Shown piece by piece: positions 1 to 11,187 of a DNA stretch of 64,000 nucleotides. This DNA is from Scolanthus callimorphus (taxonomy: Eukaryota > Cnidaria > Anthozoa > Actiniaria > Edwardsiidae). Location: NCBI GenBank assembly GCA_033964015.1, contig CM066915.1, positions 13,556,372 through 13,620,371 on the forward strand, written 5' to 3'. Every line of letters begins with the position of its first letter. Position 1 is the stretch's first letter. Both the position numbers and the translations under genes were made by a program. The notes beneath the pieces are model-generated. The model searched no databases. It saw only the letters and a program-made list of their open reading frames with translations, and had not been told where the DNA came from.

Positions 1-133
1 TGGGGAGGGATCGTTTTGAGTTTTGGGGTAATTTGGAAGGAGTTTGGGGATATTTAGAGAGATTTTGGGGGTGTGTCGAGTAAGTTACTTGGCAGGCGAA
101 ATTAGTCAGCCAACGTATAGGGCACAGCAGGGA

Positions 134-514
134 GCGGATCTCCCATAACTTAGCTTCGCGTTGTGATAATAGGTAGTCAGCGAGAATATATTACTATTCG
201 AGCATAACTAACTAATTAGAACATCGCTAAGCGTGTTATAAAATAACTTTGTAACCCCTAGGGGGTTCCCACCATGCTTTGCGGCCCTTGGTTAAATACG
301 CCCTACCTCGAGGTTTCATTTCACACAGTCAGCGCCTTGGACGGGACGCTCCGGGTTTTGAGCTCGTTTCGCCCCACCCTCCTCCCCTGGTGTTGGTTGT
401 CCTGCAACCTTACAGCTTCTCGTTTGCCTGCCTATTACCACAGCAGTCCGCGGATCTCCCATAACTTAGCTTCGCGTTGTGATAATAGGTAGTCAGCGAG
501 AATATATTACTATT
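134..514 (+). repeat. Pair of 65-bp direct repeats
   Basis: Copies at 134-198 and 450-514 look identical over about 65 bases; both start GCGGATCTCCC and end ATTACTATT. The 250 bases between them contain no convincing gene. The arrangement could be a segmental duplication or the short terminal repeats of a small element; no primer-binding site or polypurine tract was seen to decide this. Confidence 0.75.
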
Positions 515-579
515 TTCCCGGTCACCAGGGACATGGTCGTTGTTAAAGCTCCAGGCCCTCGGGGACACTTTTGCAACAT

Positions 580-1960
580 GGCGAAACGCGCCTTTATCTT
601 GATAAACGCATTTCATCAAGCCTCCAGAGAAAAGATAACATTTTATTTTCTGCGAGTAGTAAAAAAGCCTGTTGGTTTTATTCTTCACGCGCTACAAATT
701 ATTATTATTCATGTGCGTGAAGCGCAGCACAAAAACGAATTTTTTTGCAGCTTTTAACGTCGAACTCACTTCTTTCGAACATATTGACTGCCAACCAGGC
801 GTATCACTGGAGGGCTTTTGGGGTTTTCATTTGTCCTTGCCAAGATACACATGCTTGTAACGACATTCGTACGCATTCCATTTAAGCGCCACAAGCGTAT
901 TGTTTTCTTTGGGCAAGTTCTCTAAAACTAGATTAGATGTCATTCCTTATAATGAGTAAATAAAACTAGAAAATGATAAAGAACTCGTTGCTGGAATCTC
1001 TCTTACAAGGCTTCAGGTTTCGAGAGATCCTCCACTTTCACTCGCCCAAAAATAAAGTGATCCCTCCCAAAATCCTCCGACCCCGGTTTCGCACGATAAT
1101 CGAACTTCTGGTTCAGCGTTAATATTCCCCGTTAATGCCCCGCTGAATATCCCCGCTATAGAAGGTCCGAGTTAAATTCCCTGCCCTTCCGTAGATTAAT
1201 GTGTTAAATCCCCGGCCTACTTTCCCGCACTGTCCCGGGGGTGGGGGCGGGTGTCAATTGACTGGTGCATAAGGAACCGCGGTTATTATTCATCGCCTTG
1301 ATTATTTACGCGAGAATGTTTGGTAATACACGGGTAAAATGCAGTGATCTTCCCTCCCTGTACAATGATTAACATAATCCCACATATGCCGTCCCCTGTT
1401 TGACCTACTGTAGACATTTTACAGAAAAACGGGCTCGCATATCCTTCGTTGCGCGCGAAGCGCGCCCAAATTTTGATAAACGTTGTTTGTTTGTTCAACG
1501 TTTTTTTGTTTGTTCATCGCATTTCATCAAAACTAAACAAAAGACAATTATCGCATTTCATCAAAACTAAACAAAAGACAATTTATACCAAAGACAAATC
1601 AAGCCTCAGAGAAAGGGTAGATGAACATGTTTTGTGTACGGTATAATAAACAAAGCCTGTCAGGAGCCCAGGAAGTACACTACCTCAATTATATAGGTTA
1701 GGTTATATTATTCATGCGCACAACTGCGCTCCGCAAATGACGGTAATGATAATATTCATGTGCGCGAAGCGCGGCCCAACGGACGAATTTCTATGCTTGT
1801 AACGTCGAAAACTCACGCTTGCCTAAGGGGTCTTCTGTCAAACATATAGTGACATGCCCTCCAGGCTTATCATTTGCAGGGAAATTTTGGGAGAGTTTGA
1901 TTTCCTCGTCAAGATAACTTGTTCTTGTCAACGGTAGTGTCCTCATTGCTCAAAGAGTAT
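580..1960 (+). repeat. GC-hairpin interspersed repeat family, two partial copies
   Basis: Segments around 580-770 and 1250-1850 share a consensus with 33700-34990: an AAGGAACCGCGGT start, the palindrome GCGCGCGAAGCGCGC near 1453, a CGCATTTCATCAA block (tandemly duplicated near 1518-1580), and a downstream module with TTCTATGCTTGTAACGTCGA. Open frames here are short and not protein-like. Bases 780-1250 hold nothing else recognisable. Confidence 0.6.
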
Positions 1961-1974
1961 ATTAGATGTCATTG

Positions 1975-2365
1975 TTTATGCGCGCGAAGCGCGTCGAAAT
2001 TTTTATGGAGAAGTTGCTGAAATAACCACTATCGCTTGTTTTACCCTTTTCATCGTCCAAATGTTGCTGAAAAAAATTATGACCCTCCCCAAACAGGAGT
2101 GAAAAAAATTTGGACCCTCCCTTTAGACACGCGAAAAAAATTAGGACCCTCCCCACAAAAATAGGAGCCCTCCCCCCCCCCCCCCCCCCCCCCCCGCTAA
2201 ATAATGACACGTCCCTAATCCCCATACTCAGGGGTGCGGGTCCATGACAAGAATATCCCCCATGTAGTCGGGACCAAAACCTGACCAATACATAGAAATG
2301 CCCCACGTTGCCCCCACCCTCCCCCGAGGTTGGGGGGGTGGTGGTTACAATTGACTGGTGCATTA
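1975..2365 (-). repeat. Poly-C/A-tract unit repeat, copy 1
   Basis: Imperfect units of about 31 bases, each an A-run followed by GGACCCTCCC, end in a run of about 24 C at 2172-2195, then CGCTAAATAATGACACGTCC. The same structure lies inverted at 38590-38825, including the GCGCGC hairpin and the ATTTGGACGAT segment. The open frame on the minus strand is glycine-rich only because of the C-run and is not a gene. Confidence 0.7.
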
Positions 2366-2419
2366 GGAAATGTGTTTGGGAGAGGCGTTTTATAAAATAG
2401 CCGAATTTCACACTAGAGC

Positions 2420-3161
2420 CGAGTTTTTTCGTCAGAAAAATTTCATGTCTTATGTAAATTCTAGTCGGAAACTTATGATCGCCAAACTTTCTCCTTCAGA
2501 AAAGTTTTATTTCGCGTGATCACAGAAGAACAGGGAAACACGTTAATAAGTCTCAGACGGGAAACTTGTCTCTATTGTGAATTCAGCATTTCTCAAACAT
2601 GATTCGCGCTCTAGCTTATGCGATGCATACCGTTCTTTTTAAACGACAACTCTTTGCCGTACGTTGATGAGTATTAAATAATGACCGAATAGTTTGCACT
2701 TCGCAAGGCGCCACTTCGCAAACAAGTAGATTGTCTCAAATACAAAATCAGATTTAAGAACCACGAAGCGGTTTAACATGAGTGAGTTAGGCCTACGGCA
2801 AACGCCGAACTTCAGCCGCACTTCTTCTGTCGAACCTTTCCTTTTTCAAAGGATGCCGCTTCATTATACTTTATAATCAATAAATTTATATTGTTTTGTA
2901 TTGGAACGGCGCGACTCTGGCACGGCGTTTGCCGTAGGCCTTAAAATAATTATCAAATTCATCCCTAGTATTCATAGGATGCTTATCCAATCTCTGCACT
3001 GGATTCCTATCAGGTGACACTACTTGCATCCCCCGATAAAGAATGGCTAGTTGTCTGATATAGAATACTAATTGGACCAATTCTCTATCAGACACCTTCC
3101 AGTGCAACCCCTCAGTCCTAAGGCTGAAGGGGATAGTCACTCTAGTGAAGTCCAAATATGC
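2420..3161. other. Unassigned non-coding stretch
   Basis: No feature was recognised except a pair of inverted segments ending GGCCTACGGCAAACGCCG (near 2790) and CGGCGTTTGCCGTAGGCC (near 2923). They probably mark a small TIR element spanning roughly 2640-2942. Confidence 0.4.
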
Positions 3162-3597
3162 TTCTCTCTAGGGCAGTACCTTATAAAGGCTTTCACCTGA
3201 AAGACTATATGTTGTTTTAGTCCGGCTAGATCCATGTGGGACACATTCTCTTACCCAGAGCTCCCCGGCTCGTCTCCTCGCGGGGGAGGCTCTGGTGACA
3301 GCCACTGACGCATGCGCGAGATTTGATACAGAGCCGTTGGGAGAAATATCTTTCTGCGCATGCGCCAACGTTCAAAACCAGCCAATCAACAAAGGTCCTC
3401 AAATGGATGTCACCAGAGCCTCCCCTGCGAACAGACGAGCCCGGGAGCTCTGGGTACGAGAATGTGTGGGACAGGGCTCATACCTTCTGCGCATGCTTGC
3501 TACAAAATGTCATGTCCCACATGGAGCTAGGCGGACTAAAACAACAAATATAGTCTCCCAGATGAATCCTTTTTCAGGGACTGCACTAGAGAGAAGA
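3162..3597. mobile_element. Inverted-repeat element (MITE), about 436 bp
   Basis: The ends TTCTCTCTAGGGCAGT and ACTGCACTAGAGAGAA are inverted copies. The arms continue inward through TTGTTTTAGTCCG / CGGACTAAAACAAC and CCCAGAGCTCCC / GGGAGCTCTGGG to a centre near 3320-3395. Nothing in it looks like transposase, so it is non-autonomous. Superfamily not determined. Confidence 0.7.
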
Positions 3598-4448
3598 CCA
3601 CTTCGGACTTGTTTGACAACTTATGAGTAAATATTACGTTTATATCAACTGATTAATAAAAAAATACGTTTATATCAACAGCGATATAAACGTAATCTTT
3701 TATTCATCAATGCTTTGTCATGACTGATTTGACAAGTCATTTATAAAAATTGGTGTCCGTGTTCTAATTGTCATCTATTTATATAGTGTTTTCAATAAAG
3801 TTTGTCACCCCAAAGACTAAAGCTGTCGGCGCCAAGCATTGTGGGTCATTCGTGCTTTGAATAACAAATATTCTCCATGAGTTAAAAATGCCGCGCGCGA
3901 TGAGCGAAGTCGACCTTAGACTTTTACGTGTTTCCGAATTCGAGTGAGAGAATTGCACTGGCATCTAAAAATGTGCATTCTTAAGAGCGAATGTCTGATA
4001 AAAATTTCAGCCAAAGCTCAGCAAAATTTGACATTTCACGGTCACAACGCAAAATCTAATTTCCCTCAAAATTGTTTGGATGATACAATTAGCATTCTGT
4101 GTTTATTTTGCTCAAAGAGTTCGCTTCTCAAAGAAATGAAATAAAGACACTTATAATTGTACTTCGTTTCAATCGAATGCTCATCAATTGAAATTTTATT
4201 TTGGGCCCCTAGAAAGCTTTCTGAAGATGTATTTCTAATTATTAATAAGCGCGTCTTTTGGATTTGTACGCGAGCGTTCCGATAATTTACTATCATTATA
4301 CCTTCGAAGGTGTAGGATGACTAGCAAAAACGGACAGACGGAAAACAGAATAGAATTTGCGAAATACTTCTTTCTTTAGATATTTGTTCTACAGAATATT
4401 CCAGCTGAGTTTCAGTAGTTCGGTTCTCATGCAATCATCTCACTTCCA

Positions 4449-5841
4449 TGCTAGCAGAGGCCTCTTTTCTCTGCATTTTGCTGGCTGAGGTTCGCGAGGA
4501 AAAGAGACCTCTGCGCTGGGTCGAAACTCGCTTTGTTTTGCCACCGTCCACAACCTTGGACGGTTTGCTGACCGTTTCTTGAGCCCACTATATGCGCACG
4601 CATATTTACAAACGTTTTCCGCTGGGGGGCTCAAATAGTATCAGCGGAGAACGTCTGTAGATATGCGTGCACATATAGTGGGCTCAAGAAACGACCACAT
4701 GGGGAGAAATACCGAATGGACATGCGCACTTGAGCGTGGCACTTCTAAAATATGGACTCAGATTACCTTCAAATAATTTACTGTAAATGTATGGCAATGA
4801 AACTTAAATTCAAGATAACACTGGGCTAAATTCGAAATCGAAAGTTACTTTGCCTCCGATCGAAACAACATGTTGTTCATCTTTCTTTTCGTGGTAATAT
4901 TGGTGGGCTACAGTATAAAATCGGTTCGGTTTTGTCAAATCTAGGTTACAAACTCAAGAGCTCTGTTTACAAGAGGAAGTCTATGCCACGGCGCTAAAAT
5001 ACACAGAACTAACAGTCAAATTTCGTAACGTTATAAGCTCGTACAAACCTCACTTTACCTCCAGATCAAAAGAACAAGAATTCCTTCGTAAATTCACACA
5101 GATTTCACGTCATGTAAATGATTTTTCAGCTCGGTTTTTAAGATCCACTTCCATGTTAAACGAGGCTTCATTGTTTGGCCCTTGAAGTCCGCCTCGAAGC
5201 AAAAAAGCTCGAAAAAATGCCGATTTCTTCGCTTCTTTCCGCTCTGAGCGGCCAGTTCTTCGACAGTGTACAACCAGGCGTTCCTCTGCTAATAATATGT
5301 GTCCAAAAAGACTAGAAACGAGTACCAGAGTGCCTAGCGAACTTAATTTTTAAATATTAGCGCGAACTTGAAGCGAACCGGCGAAGGCAAAGTTCAGTAT
5401 TGACTCTCGTTATTTATCAACGCATCCTCGATATTTTCCCAAAATTAACAAAAAGCATGATATATTATTTTACTTTGCTTTCAAATTGTTTCTTCTTGGC
5501 ATGTTATCAGCCGAAAAGGCAAAGTTTTAAGCAATTTATAACAACCCTTCACTCTCTCTTCTGTCTCTCCCGGAAGTCTGGGTTTGTTTTTGCATACTAG
5601 TAATTGACCCACCAATCGACAGCGACCAATGAGAGACGCAATAGGACAATCGACTTTATTGACAGCATAATTAGGGTCATGTTTAAACTCCTCCCATTAT
5701 CATTCGCTATTTCTCGCCATGGCAAACCGTCCAAGGTTGTGGACGGCGGCAAAACAAAGCGAGTTTCGACCCAGCGCAGAGGTCTCTTTTCCTCGCGAAC
5801 CACAGCCAGCGAAATGCAGAGAAAAGAGGCCTCTGCTAGCA
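4449..5841. mobile_element. Nested TIR element, GCTAGCAGAG family
   Basis: Arms of about 125 bp (4449-4572 and 5716-5841) are inverted copies beginning TGCTAGCAGAGGCC and containing CGAAACTCGCTTTGTTTTG. A shorter relative with the same GCTAGCAGAG terminus lies at 20688-20862. The centre (4700-5715) is AT-rich and has no recognisable coding sequence. Confidence 0.7.
4574..4693. mobile_element. 120-bp palindromic insertion
   Basis: The arms GTTTCTTGAGCCCACTATAT and ATATAGTGGGCTCAAGAAAC are inverted copies with a small loop. They sit at the edge of the left arm of the 4449-5841 element and are absent from its right arm, so this piece inserted later. Confidence 0.7.
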
Positions 5842-6289
5842 GGGAATCATCTCACAAAATACCCCGTCAGTATTTGATTTCTTTTTTGACAAGGGAAAGG
5901 CGTGAAAAGTAAAACGGACAGCTTAATGCTGTACGCAGTACTGTCGTTCACGTTTAAGAATAAAGTTCTTGCGCCCTCCAATTTGAGATTTGAAGTGCAC
6001 TATAAATTAAAAATCGCGCTGTTCCCAACACGCGCGTAATAAATCGAACTGAATTTTGATTAGCACGTGAGACAACAAATGACTCACTCACAAATGACTC
6101 AAGGCTTGGCGCCGACAGCTTGAGGCTGTAGTCTTTTTGGGTGACAAACTTTATTGAAACCACTATATGCCAATAGAACACGGCCACTCATTTCATAAAT
6201 AGTACTTACAATACAGTGAAAGATCACGGAAACTGGCCCCTGATTGCAAATATGAACAACTCCCGTGGTTCACTCACGTGTGACCATTA

Positions 6290-6660
6290 ATCAAAGATTT
6301 TACGATATGCCACGGGGGCAGGAAAACTGTATCGTATTTCGGGGTATCGTTTATACTCCCGATTTAACGATATAAAGGCAAAGCCATTGAAATATCGTTA
6401 TATCGCGTTCCGGTTAATTATAATTTTCCAACCAAGGACTGATTGTATTGCATTAATCACTGCGAGATTCAGTTTATTAAAGATATTTACTGTCATACGA
6501 GTTTGTTAGCTCGCGCAGAGTTAATGTTATGTCGTGGCACTCATTGTAACGGTCATTCACCCTGATGAAGGCTAGTTAACTAGCCGAAATATAGGTGTTT
6601 GTTTTGATATCCACTTTTCAATTATTGTTTAATACTGTCATACGAGGATACCACGCAACA
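6290..6660 (+). repeat. Penelope-like remnant with hammerhead-like motif
   Basis: AT-rich sequence with two copies of ACTGTCATACGAG (near 6490 and 6634) flanks a compact ribozyme-like fold at 6558-6597. The segment TTTTACGATATGCC near 6299 recurs near 44368. No reverse transcriptase is present; this would be a terminal fragment only. Confidence 0.4.
6558..6597 (+). ncRNA. Candidate minimal hammerhead ribozyme
   Basis: In order: CACC, the core CTGATGA (6562-6568), a self-complementary hairpin GGCTAG/CTAGCC, the core GAAA (6586-6589), TATA, then GGTG, which can pair with CACC as stem I. Stem III would be a single A-U pair closing a tiny loop, as described for minimal hammerheads of Penelope-like elements. 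One extra A separates the core from stem II, which could weaken it. The fold is seen in the sequence; activity is inference. Confidence 0.45.
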
Positions 6661-6672
6661 TTGGTTTGGAAA

Positions 6673-6854
6673 GAGTTTACCTTTTGGTCGAGGGTCGAGG
6701 GTACCTAGTCGAGGGTCGAGGGTGGACAATATTCCGCGAGAAAATTTGAGCCATTTTTAGCTACCCTCGACAGTTACCCTCACCCTCGACATGTCCACCC
6801 TCGACCCTCGACTAGGTACCCTCGACCCTCGACCCTCGACCAAAAGGTAAACTC
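6673..6854. mobile_element. 182-bp MITE with heptamer-repeat TIRs and 9-bp target duplication
   Basis: Arms starting GAGTTTACCTTTTGGTCGAG and ending in its complement are filled with tandem TCGAGGG / CCCTCGA heptamers. The 9-base GTTTGGAAA occurs immediately outside both ends (6664-6672 and 6855-6863). A 9-bp duplication is typical of Mutator-like elements; the family is inferred from that alone. Confidence 0.8.
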
Positions 6855-7090
6855 GTTTGGAAATCGTATGATTGCTAAAGTTTCTCTGTTCTACTTTTAT
6901 TTACCATAGACCGCATCTATATCGTTGAACCGGGAACAAATTAATGCTTCGGTCACAAGATTACCATTGTAAAATCGGGAATATTGTTATGGACCGAGTA
7001 TCGTTACATCAGAGTTCTGTTTCATACAGTTTTCTGTATTTTTCGACGGGACCCAGAAATGTTATCTTAAATCGGGGATATCGTTAGTTC

Positions 7091-9233
7091 GAAGGTCGTA
7101 AGGGAGTGGTCATTTAACGGGGGGGGGGGGGGGGGGGGGGGGGCGGCATTTTTTCAAACCCGGGGCCCAAAAATTTAGACCCCCCCTAAAATGCAAGCCC
7201 AAAAAATTTTGACCCCCCCTCAAATGCTACCCCAAAAAAATAGGACCCCCCCCCCCCTCTCGTAGTGTTACTGTTATGCCATGTGAATAGAAAAATCATA
7301 GTTTTTTCGAACTCTTAAAAGAGTTGATTAATCCACATAAAACTGATAATCACCATTGAACTAAACTATTAGAATTCGTGGAAAAAAGATGTCGCAGTTC
7401 CTACTTCTTGTACATCGGACATTATCAACGTGTGTTAATACTATGCAGTTAGGGACTGACGGATGCTTATACTATAGCATCCGGAACAGTTCGGGTTTTT
7501 GGTCACGGCCATTTTGGATTTTCGTTACTATGAAGATATTCGGATTCAGGATTCTATTTCTTATCCAAGTGCTCTTTGGTGTATCAGTACAGAGTTTGTT
7601 AAAAATCTGCACAAATTGTTAAAAATCTGATGCGCGCGAAGCGCGCCGCGATTTTGAAAATCATACTTGACGCGGTTAATGAAATTCTCATTTCTGGGAC
7701 ACGAAAATCACGCTGAAGAAATGGAGTCACGGAAGAAACATAATAGAAAATTTCCAAAATTAAACATAGTCCAGTACGGTGTTTCAGTTTGTAAATGCTA
7801 CACCAAAGTATCCTCTTTGCGCGCGAAGCGCGCTGCAAATTTTTGACATATAAGTTTAAAGAATGGGAAAAGTCCAGGAGTAAATGAGAACTTGGTATTT
7901 AACAATTGGGGTTCCTGAAATTTGCTACCCCTTATATTTACTGCTGGCTGATAGTAAATTTACTTTTAAAAAAAAACATTTTAATGTTGTAGATGGCGAG
8001 CGCGCAGCGCGAGCCGACCAAAAAAGACAGTCTATTTATAAGGACGTCGGGTTCCCTAAAAAGCAGTCAGGAGACAATCAGGTATCAAATAATCCGTCCC
8101 TAATGACCAGCGTTCACGTTTCATGAATCTCTAGGCCTGTAATCACGAGTCACGTAAGAGAAATTCGTAAAATCACGGGTCACGAGGGCATGAGATTTCA
8201 CGGATAACGGCAATAATTTTCCTGTTTTCAGGAACGGAGCAAATTTGGGGTGAATCACATAGAACCCCTTCACCACTCTGTCCTACCCTACTAACCACCG
8301 CAGGTGTTCTATTTCCAAAGGTAAAAGTTGAATTTCAAAATAGTTAATAGAGAACATGAACAACAACAACAACCAAAGGGCATCCTTTGTTATTCTTAAC
8401 CAATTATCACCTTTAGTCATTCCGAATGTTTATATGTTGCCTAGCAACGTATCTACATTACTATATAAACAGCCCCACTCCCTCTGTTTTCTCTCTTTGC
8501 TCCGACGAAGGGCTAACGCTCGAAACGTCAGCATAATGCCATTTTTTTCCACGGCGTTTAACATAAATCTCAAACCTTTGGTTGTTGTTGTTCATGTTCA
8601 CGTCTCCGCCGACGCAGACCACCTAGTTTCCCGTAAAACTAGTCATACCATAGTTAATAGAGACTTCTAAGATTGCGCGGGTCGAAGCATCTTTAATAAT
8701 GCTTTGTAAACTTTCATTTTGATCAAGCCTCAGGCAGTGGCGAGGGCTGACCAACTGAGTAGTTTGCTTGTATGTTTCCTGATGCGCGCGTAGTTTGCTT
8801 GTATGATTTACGAGGTGAATGAAATTCTTATTTCTGGGAGACGAAAATCATGCTGAAGAAATGGAGTCACTGAAAAAACATCATAGAAATTTCCAAAATT
8901 AATCATAACCCACTACGATGTTTTAGTGTGTAAGTACCACACCGAGCATCCGCTTTTTATGCGCGCAAAACTAGTAAAGTTATTTATTGTTGTAGATGGC
9001 GAGCGCGCAGCGCGAGCCGACCAAAAAAACACTCTGTTTATAAAGGCATCAGGTACCCTAAAAGCAGCCATCATGTCACCCTGTCTAACAATCAGCGCCC
9101 AAAAAATTTGGCCCCCCCTCAAACGTAAGCCCAAAAATTTGAGCCCCCCCCTAAATCGGCGCCCAAAAAATCAAAGCCCCCCCCATATATTTGCCGGCCC
9201 ACCCCCCCGTTAAATAATGACCACTCCCTAAAA
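7091..9233. mobile_element. Composite repeat bounded by inverted poly-G/poly-C ends
   Basis: The left end AGGGAGTGGTCATTTAACG plus a G-run of about 25 (7119-7143) is mirrored on the right by a C-run, then CGTTAAATAATGACCACTCC at about 9207-9230. Inside are two direct copies of one module (about 7620-8090 and 8780-9095), each with a GAAATGGAGTCAC block, a GCGCGC hairpin and GCGAGCCGACCAAAAAA. C-rich 30-base units lie at 7150-7258 and 9098-9190. No gene is visible in it. Confidence 0.5.
8354..8649 (+). mobile_element. Short Penelope-like/retrozyme-like insertion with 14-bp target duplication
   Basis: ATAGTTAATAGAGA occurs at 8340-8353 and 8650-8663, exactly flanking 296 bp. The insert has inner inverted repeats (GAACAACAACAACAACCAAA near 8358 and its complement near 8578). 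Its middle holds CCGACGAAGGGCTAACGCTC then GAAACGTC, a degenerate version of the hammerhead-like layout at 6558. No protein is encoded. A retrotransposed Penelope-like terminal fragment is the favoured reading. Confidence 0.6.
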
Positions 9234-9487
9234 TCCATTGTGCAAATATCAGTAGTTTTCCCTTATCCTTCAAATTCTGATTCTCAGCAATGGGAAATGA
9301 TTTCGCCATTCACGAACCTCTCTATCCCACCACCTGTACCATTCCCATGCATGGGTTTATTTTCCCATCGATGGGAAGACGATAATTACCAGGGATAACT
9401 AAGTTATCTGTTTCTGTATATACCAAATCAGTGAATAGTCATTTTCTCGCACTCTGGTTGGTTCCTGAAATAGTAGATATCCAACAG

Positions 9488-9660
9488 AATCCTATGATAT
9501 CTCTTTTTTGTGTAAATTGAGGACGAGATATCATAGGATTCAAGTATATTCAAAGCGTTCAGTCGGTAGATTCCGCCGAAAATAGCACTCAAATTCGTGC
9601 TATTTTCTTAGCGGAATCTAGCCTCCTGAAGCTTTGAATAATCCTATACTATTCACCTCC
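9488..9660. repeat. Two adjacent small palindromes
   Basis: GAATCCTATGATATCTC pairs with GAGATATCATAGGATTC (9488-9541). AGATTCCGC...GAAAATAGCAC pairs with its complement at 9569-9621. Probably one or two tiny MITEs; no coding content. Confidence 0.6.
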
Positions 9661-9779
9661 CCTTCGAGGGATAGTTGTTTAAAAATATTCATGAGTCGAC
9701 CAATCTCATCGCTTTATTTGTAGAGCGGTTTGAGCTTGTTGGATGCTCAACAATGTCCATTCAACATTTGTTTTGTTCT

Positions 9780-10104
9780 TCTAAGCAATTTTCAACGATG
9801 CCGCGAACAAACTATACCGATACCGCGAACAAACTATTACAAAAATAGCTTCAGCTATAGCAGTGCTATCACTTGGAATAGTCTGCCTTGTGAAGCAAGG
9901 AAAGCAAAGTCCCTTAGGAAATTTCAGTCGATAAGAAAAGGCACGGCATTCATGGAAAGCAGCTCGGGGTAGGTGGGGTGGGTAGGGGTAGTTTGTTATT
10001 AAATAATTATATTTGTTAACCTTTTAAATTATATTCTTTGTATGTATGTATGAGCTGATGAATTTTAACCGTGAATGAATAAAGAATATCTATCTATCTA
10101 TCTT
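9780..10104 (+). pseudogene. 3' remnant of a non-LTR retrotransposon with (TATC)n tail
   Basis: The frame encodes a C-terminal LINE-like signature (FSYSSAITWNSLPCEAR then AKSLRKFQ) ending at 9972. About 100 bases of AT-rich 3' sequence and a (TATC)n tract at about 10088-10103 follow. The same kind of tail ends the LINE at 57800-58613. Only the last 60 or so codons survive, with local repeats in the frame, so it is a dead 5'-truncated copy. Confidence 0.6.
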
Positions 10105-10307
10105 ATACGTTTCCCAAAATGAGAGAAACCCGAAATTCTGCTTACTTGCTTTGAAGTTTGCTGTAAAACTTGGACTAAAACTAGGTTAGCTTCCAGGGCA
10201 GATAACTTGATCGTTTTTTGGGATAAAAACCGAGTTGCACGAGTGCTACAATCAGTCAATTGAAAGGGGTCCGTTCCTCTATTTTTGTTCCTTTGTTCCT
10301 AGAGGGT

Positions 10308-10437
10308 TGTCCAATACACTGACAAATTTATGCAAGGCATTGTCTAAAACAATGGAGTGCAATGGAGTGTATTATAGAACGAGGCAATACAATGGAGGAG
10401 AACAATACCATGCATAAATTTGTCAGAGTATTGGACT
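10308..10437. mobile_element. 130-bp palindromic MITE inside the GGAAC array
   Basis: GTCCAATAC, CTGACAAATTTATGCA and CATTGT on the left are mirrored by ACAAT, TGCATAAATTTGTCAG and GTATTGGAC on the right. It interrupts the GGAAC array and does not contain the motif. Confidence 0.75.
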
Positions 10438-10904
10438 AGTATGTGTTCCTATAATCAAATTAGGAACCAAACAATTGTTCCTTTTCTTAAATATACGAAC
10501 AGCCCTATGCCCACGAATAGGAACACATTTTGCGTTCATCGGAACAAAAGTATCACTGATTAGGAACCAAACGGTCCTTTGTAATAACAAAGGAACGTAT
10601 TGTTCCTAAACATAGAAATAAGCTGGGCCTTTTATATACAATTAGGAACTCACGTTCCTAATCATGACGTTCCTTTTTGAAAAAAGGGAACGTTTTGTTC
10701 CCAATAATGTAATCAAATGTGAACCATTGTTCCTTTTCACAGCACTAAGGAACCAACAGTTCCGAACTGCTAAGTTCCTATCTCGATGTTTGGTTCTCCT
10801 TTGAGGTAATTGGGAACACCTGTTCCCATTTACCGAGTTTGACAAGCTCAATCAGGAACTCTTTGTTCCTGAACGCACTCCCAATTAGGAACATTCTGTT
10901 CCAT

Positions 10905-11187
10905 GACCAAATTGGACCTAACAAAAGGGGAATGCAAAGTTCCTTTGTGTGAAAATAGGGAACGTGCTGTTCCCAATTAAACAGGAATGCTGTTCCCATG
11001 ACCAAATTGGACCTAACAAAAGGGAATATGAAGTTCCTTTGTGTGAAAATAGGGAACGTGCTGTTCCCAATTAAAAAGGAATTCTGTTCCCATGACCAAC
11101 TTGGACCTTACAAAAGGGAAATGTAAAGTTCCTTTGTGTGAAAATAGGGAACGTGCTGTTCCCAATTAAACAGGAATTAGGAACAAG
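10905..11187 (+). repeat. Three tandem ~94-bp units within the GGAAC array
   Basis: GACCAAATTGGACC (GACCAACTTGGACC in the third) recurs at about 10905, 10999 and 11094, each followed by an AAAGTTCCTTTGTGTG segment and GGGAACGTGCTGTTCCC. Local tandem duplication has therefore added to the array. Confidence 0.85.

Larger units (their letters stand above)
3781..6168. mobile_element. 2.4-kb element with long terminal inverted repeats
   Basis: The left end (3781-3840) and right end (6100-6168) are inverted copies sharing CTGTCGGCGCCAAG, AAACTTTATTGAAA and CACTATAT termini. The interior carries a second, nested inverted-repeat element at 4449-5841. The remaining inner sequence (3850-4440 and 5850-6095) has no open frame that looks real. 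It is likely a non-autonomous DNA transposon; no target duplication could be defined. Confidence 0.65.

Noticed and set aside
2161..2411. Glycine-rich protein gene on the minus strand
   Set aside because: The glycine run is the poly-C tract of an interspersed repeat; the same frame recurs in other repeat copies.
7119..7143. Poly-G tract as assembly artefact only
   Set aside because: Homopolymer length may be inaccurate, but similar tracts occur at consistent positions inside element ends, so they are real features of the families.
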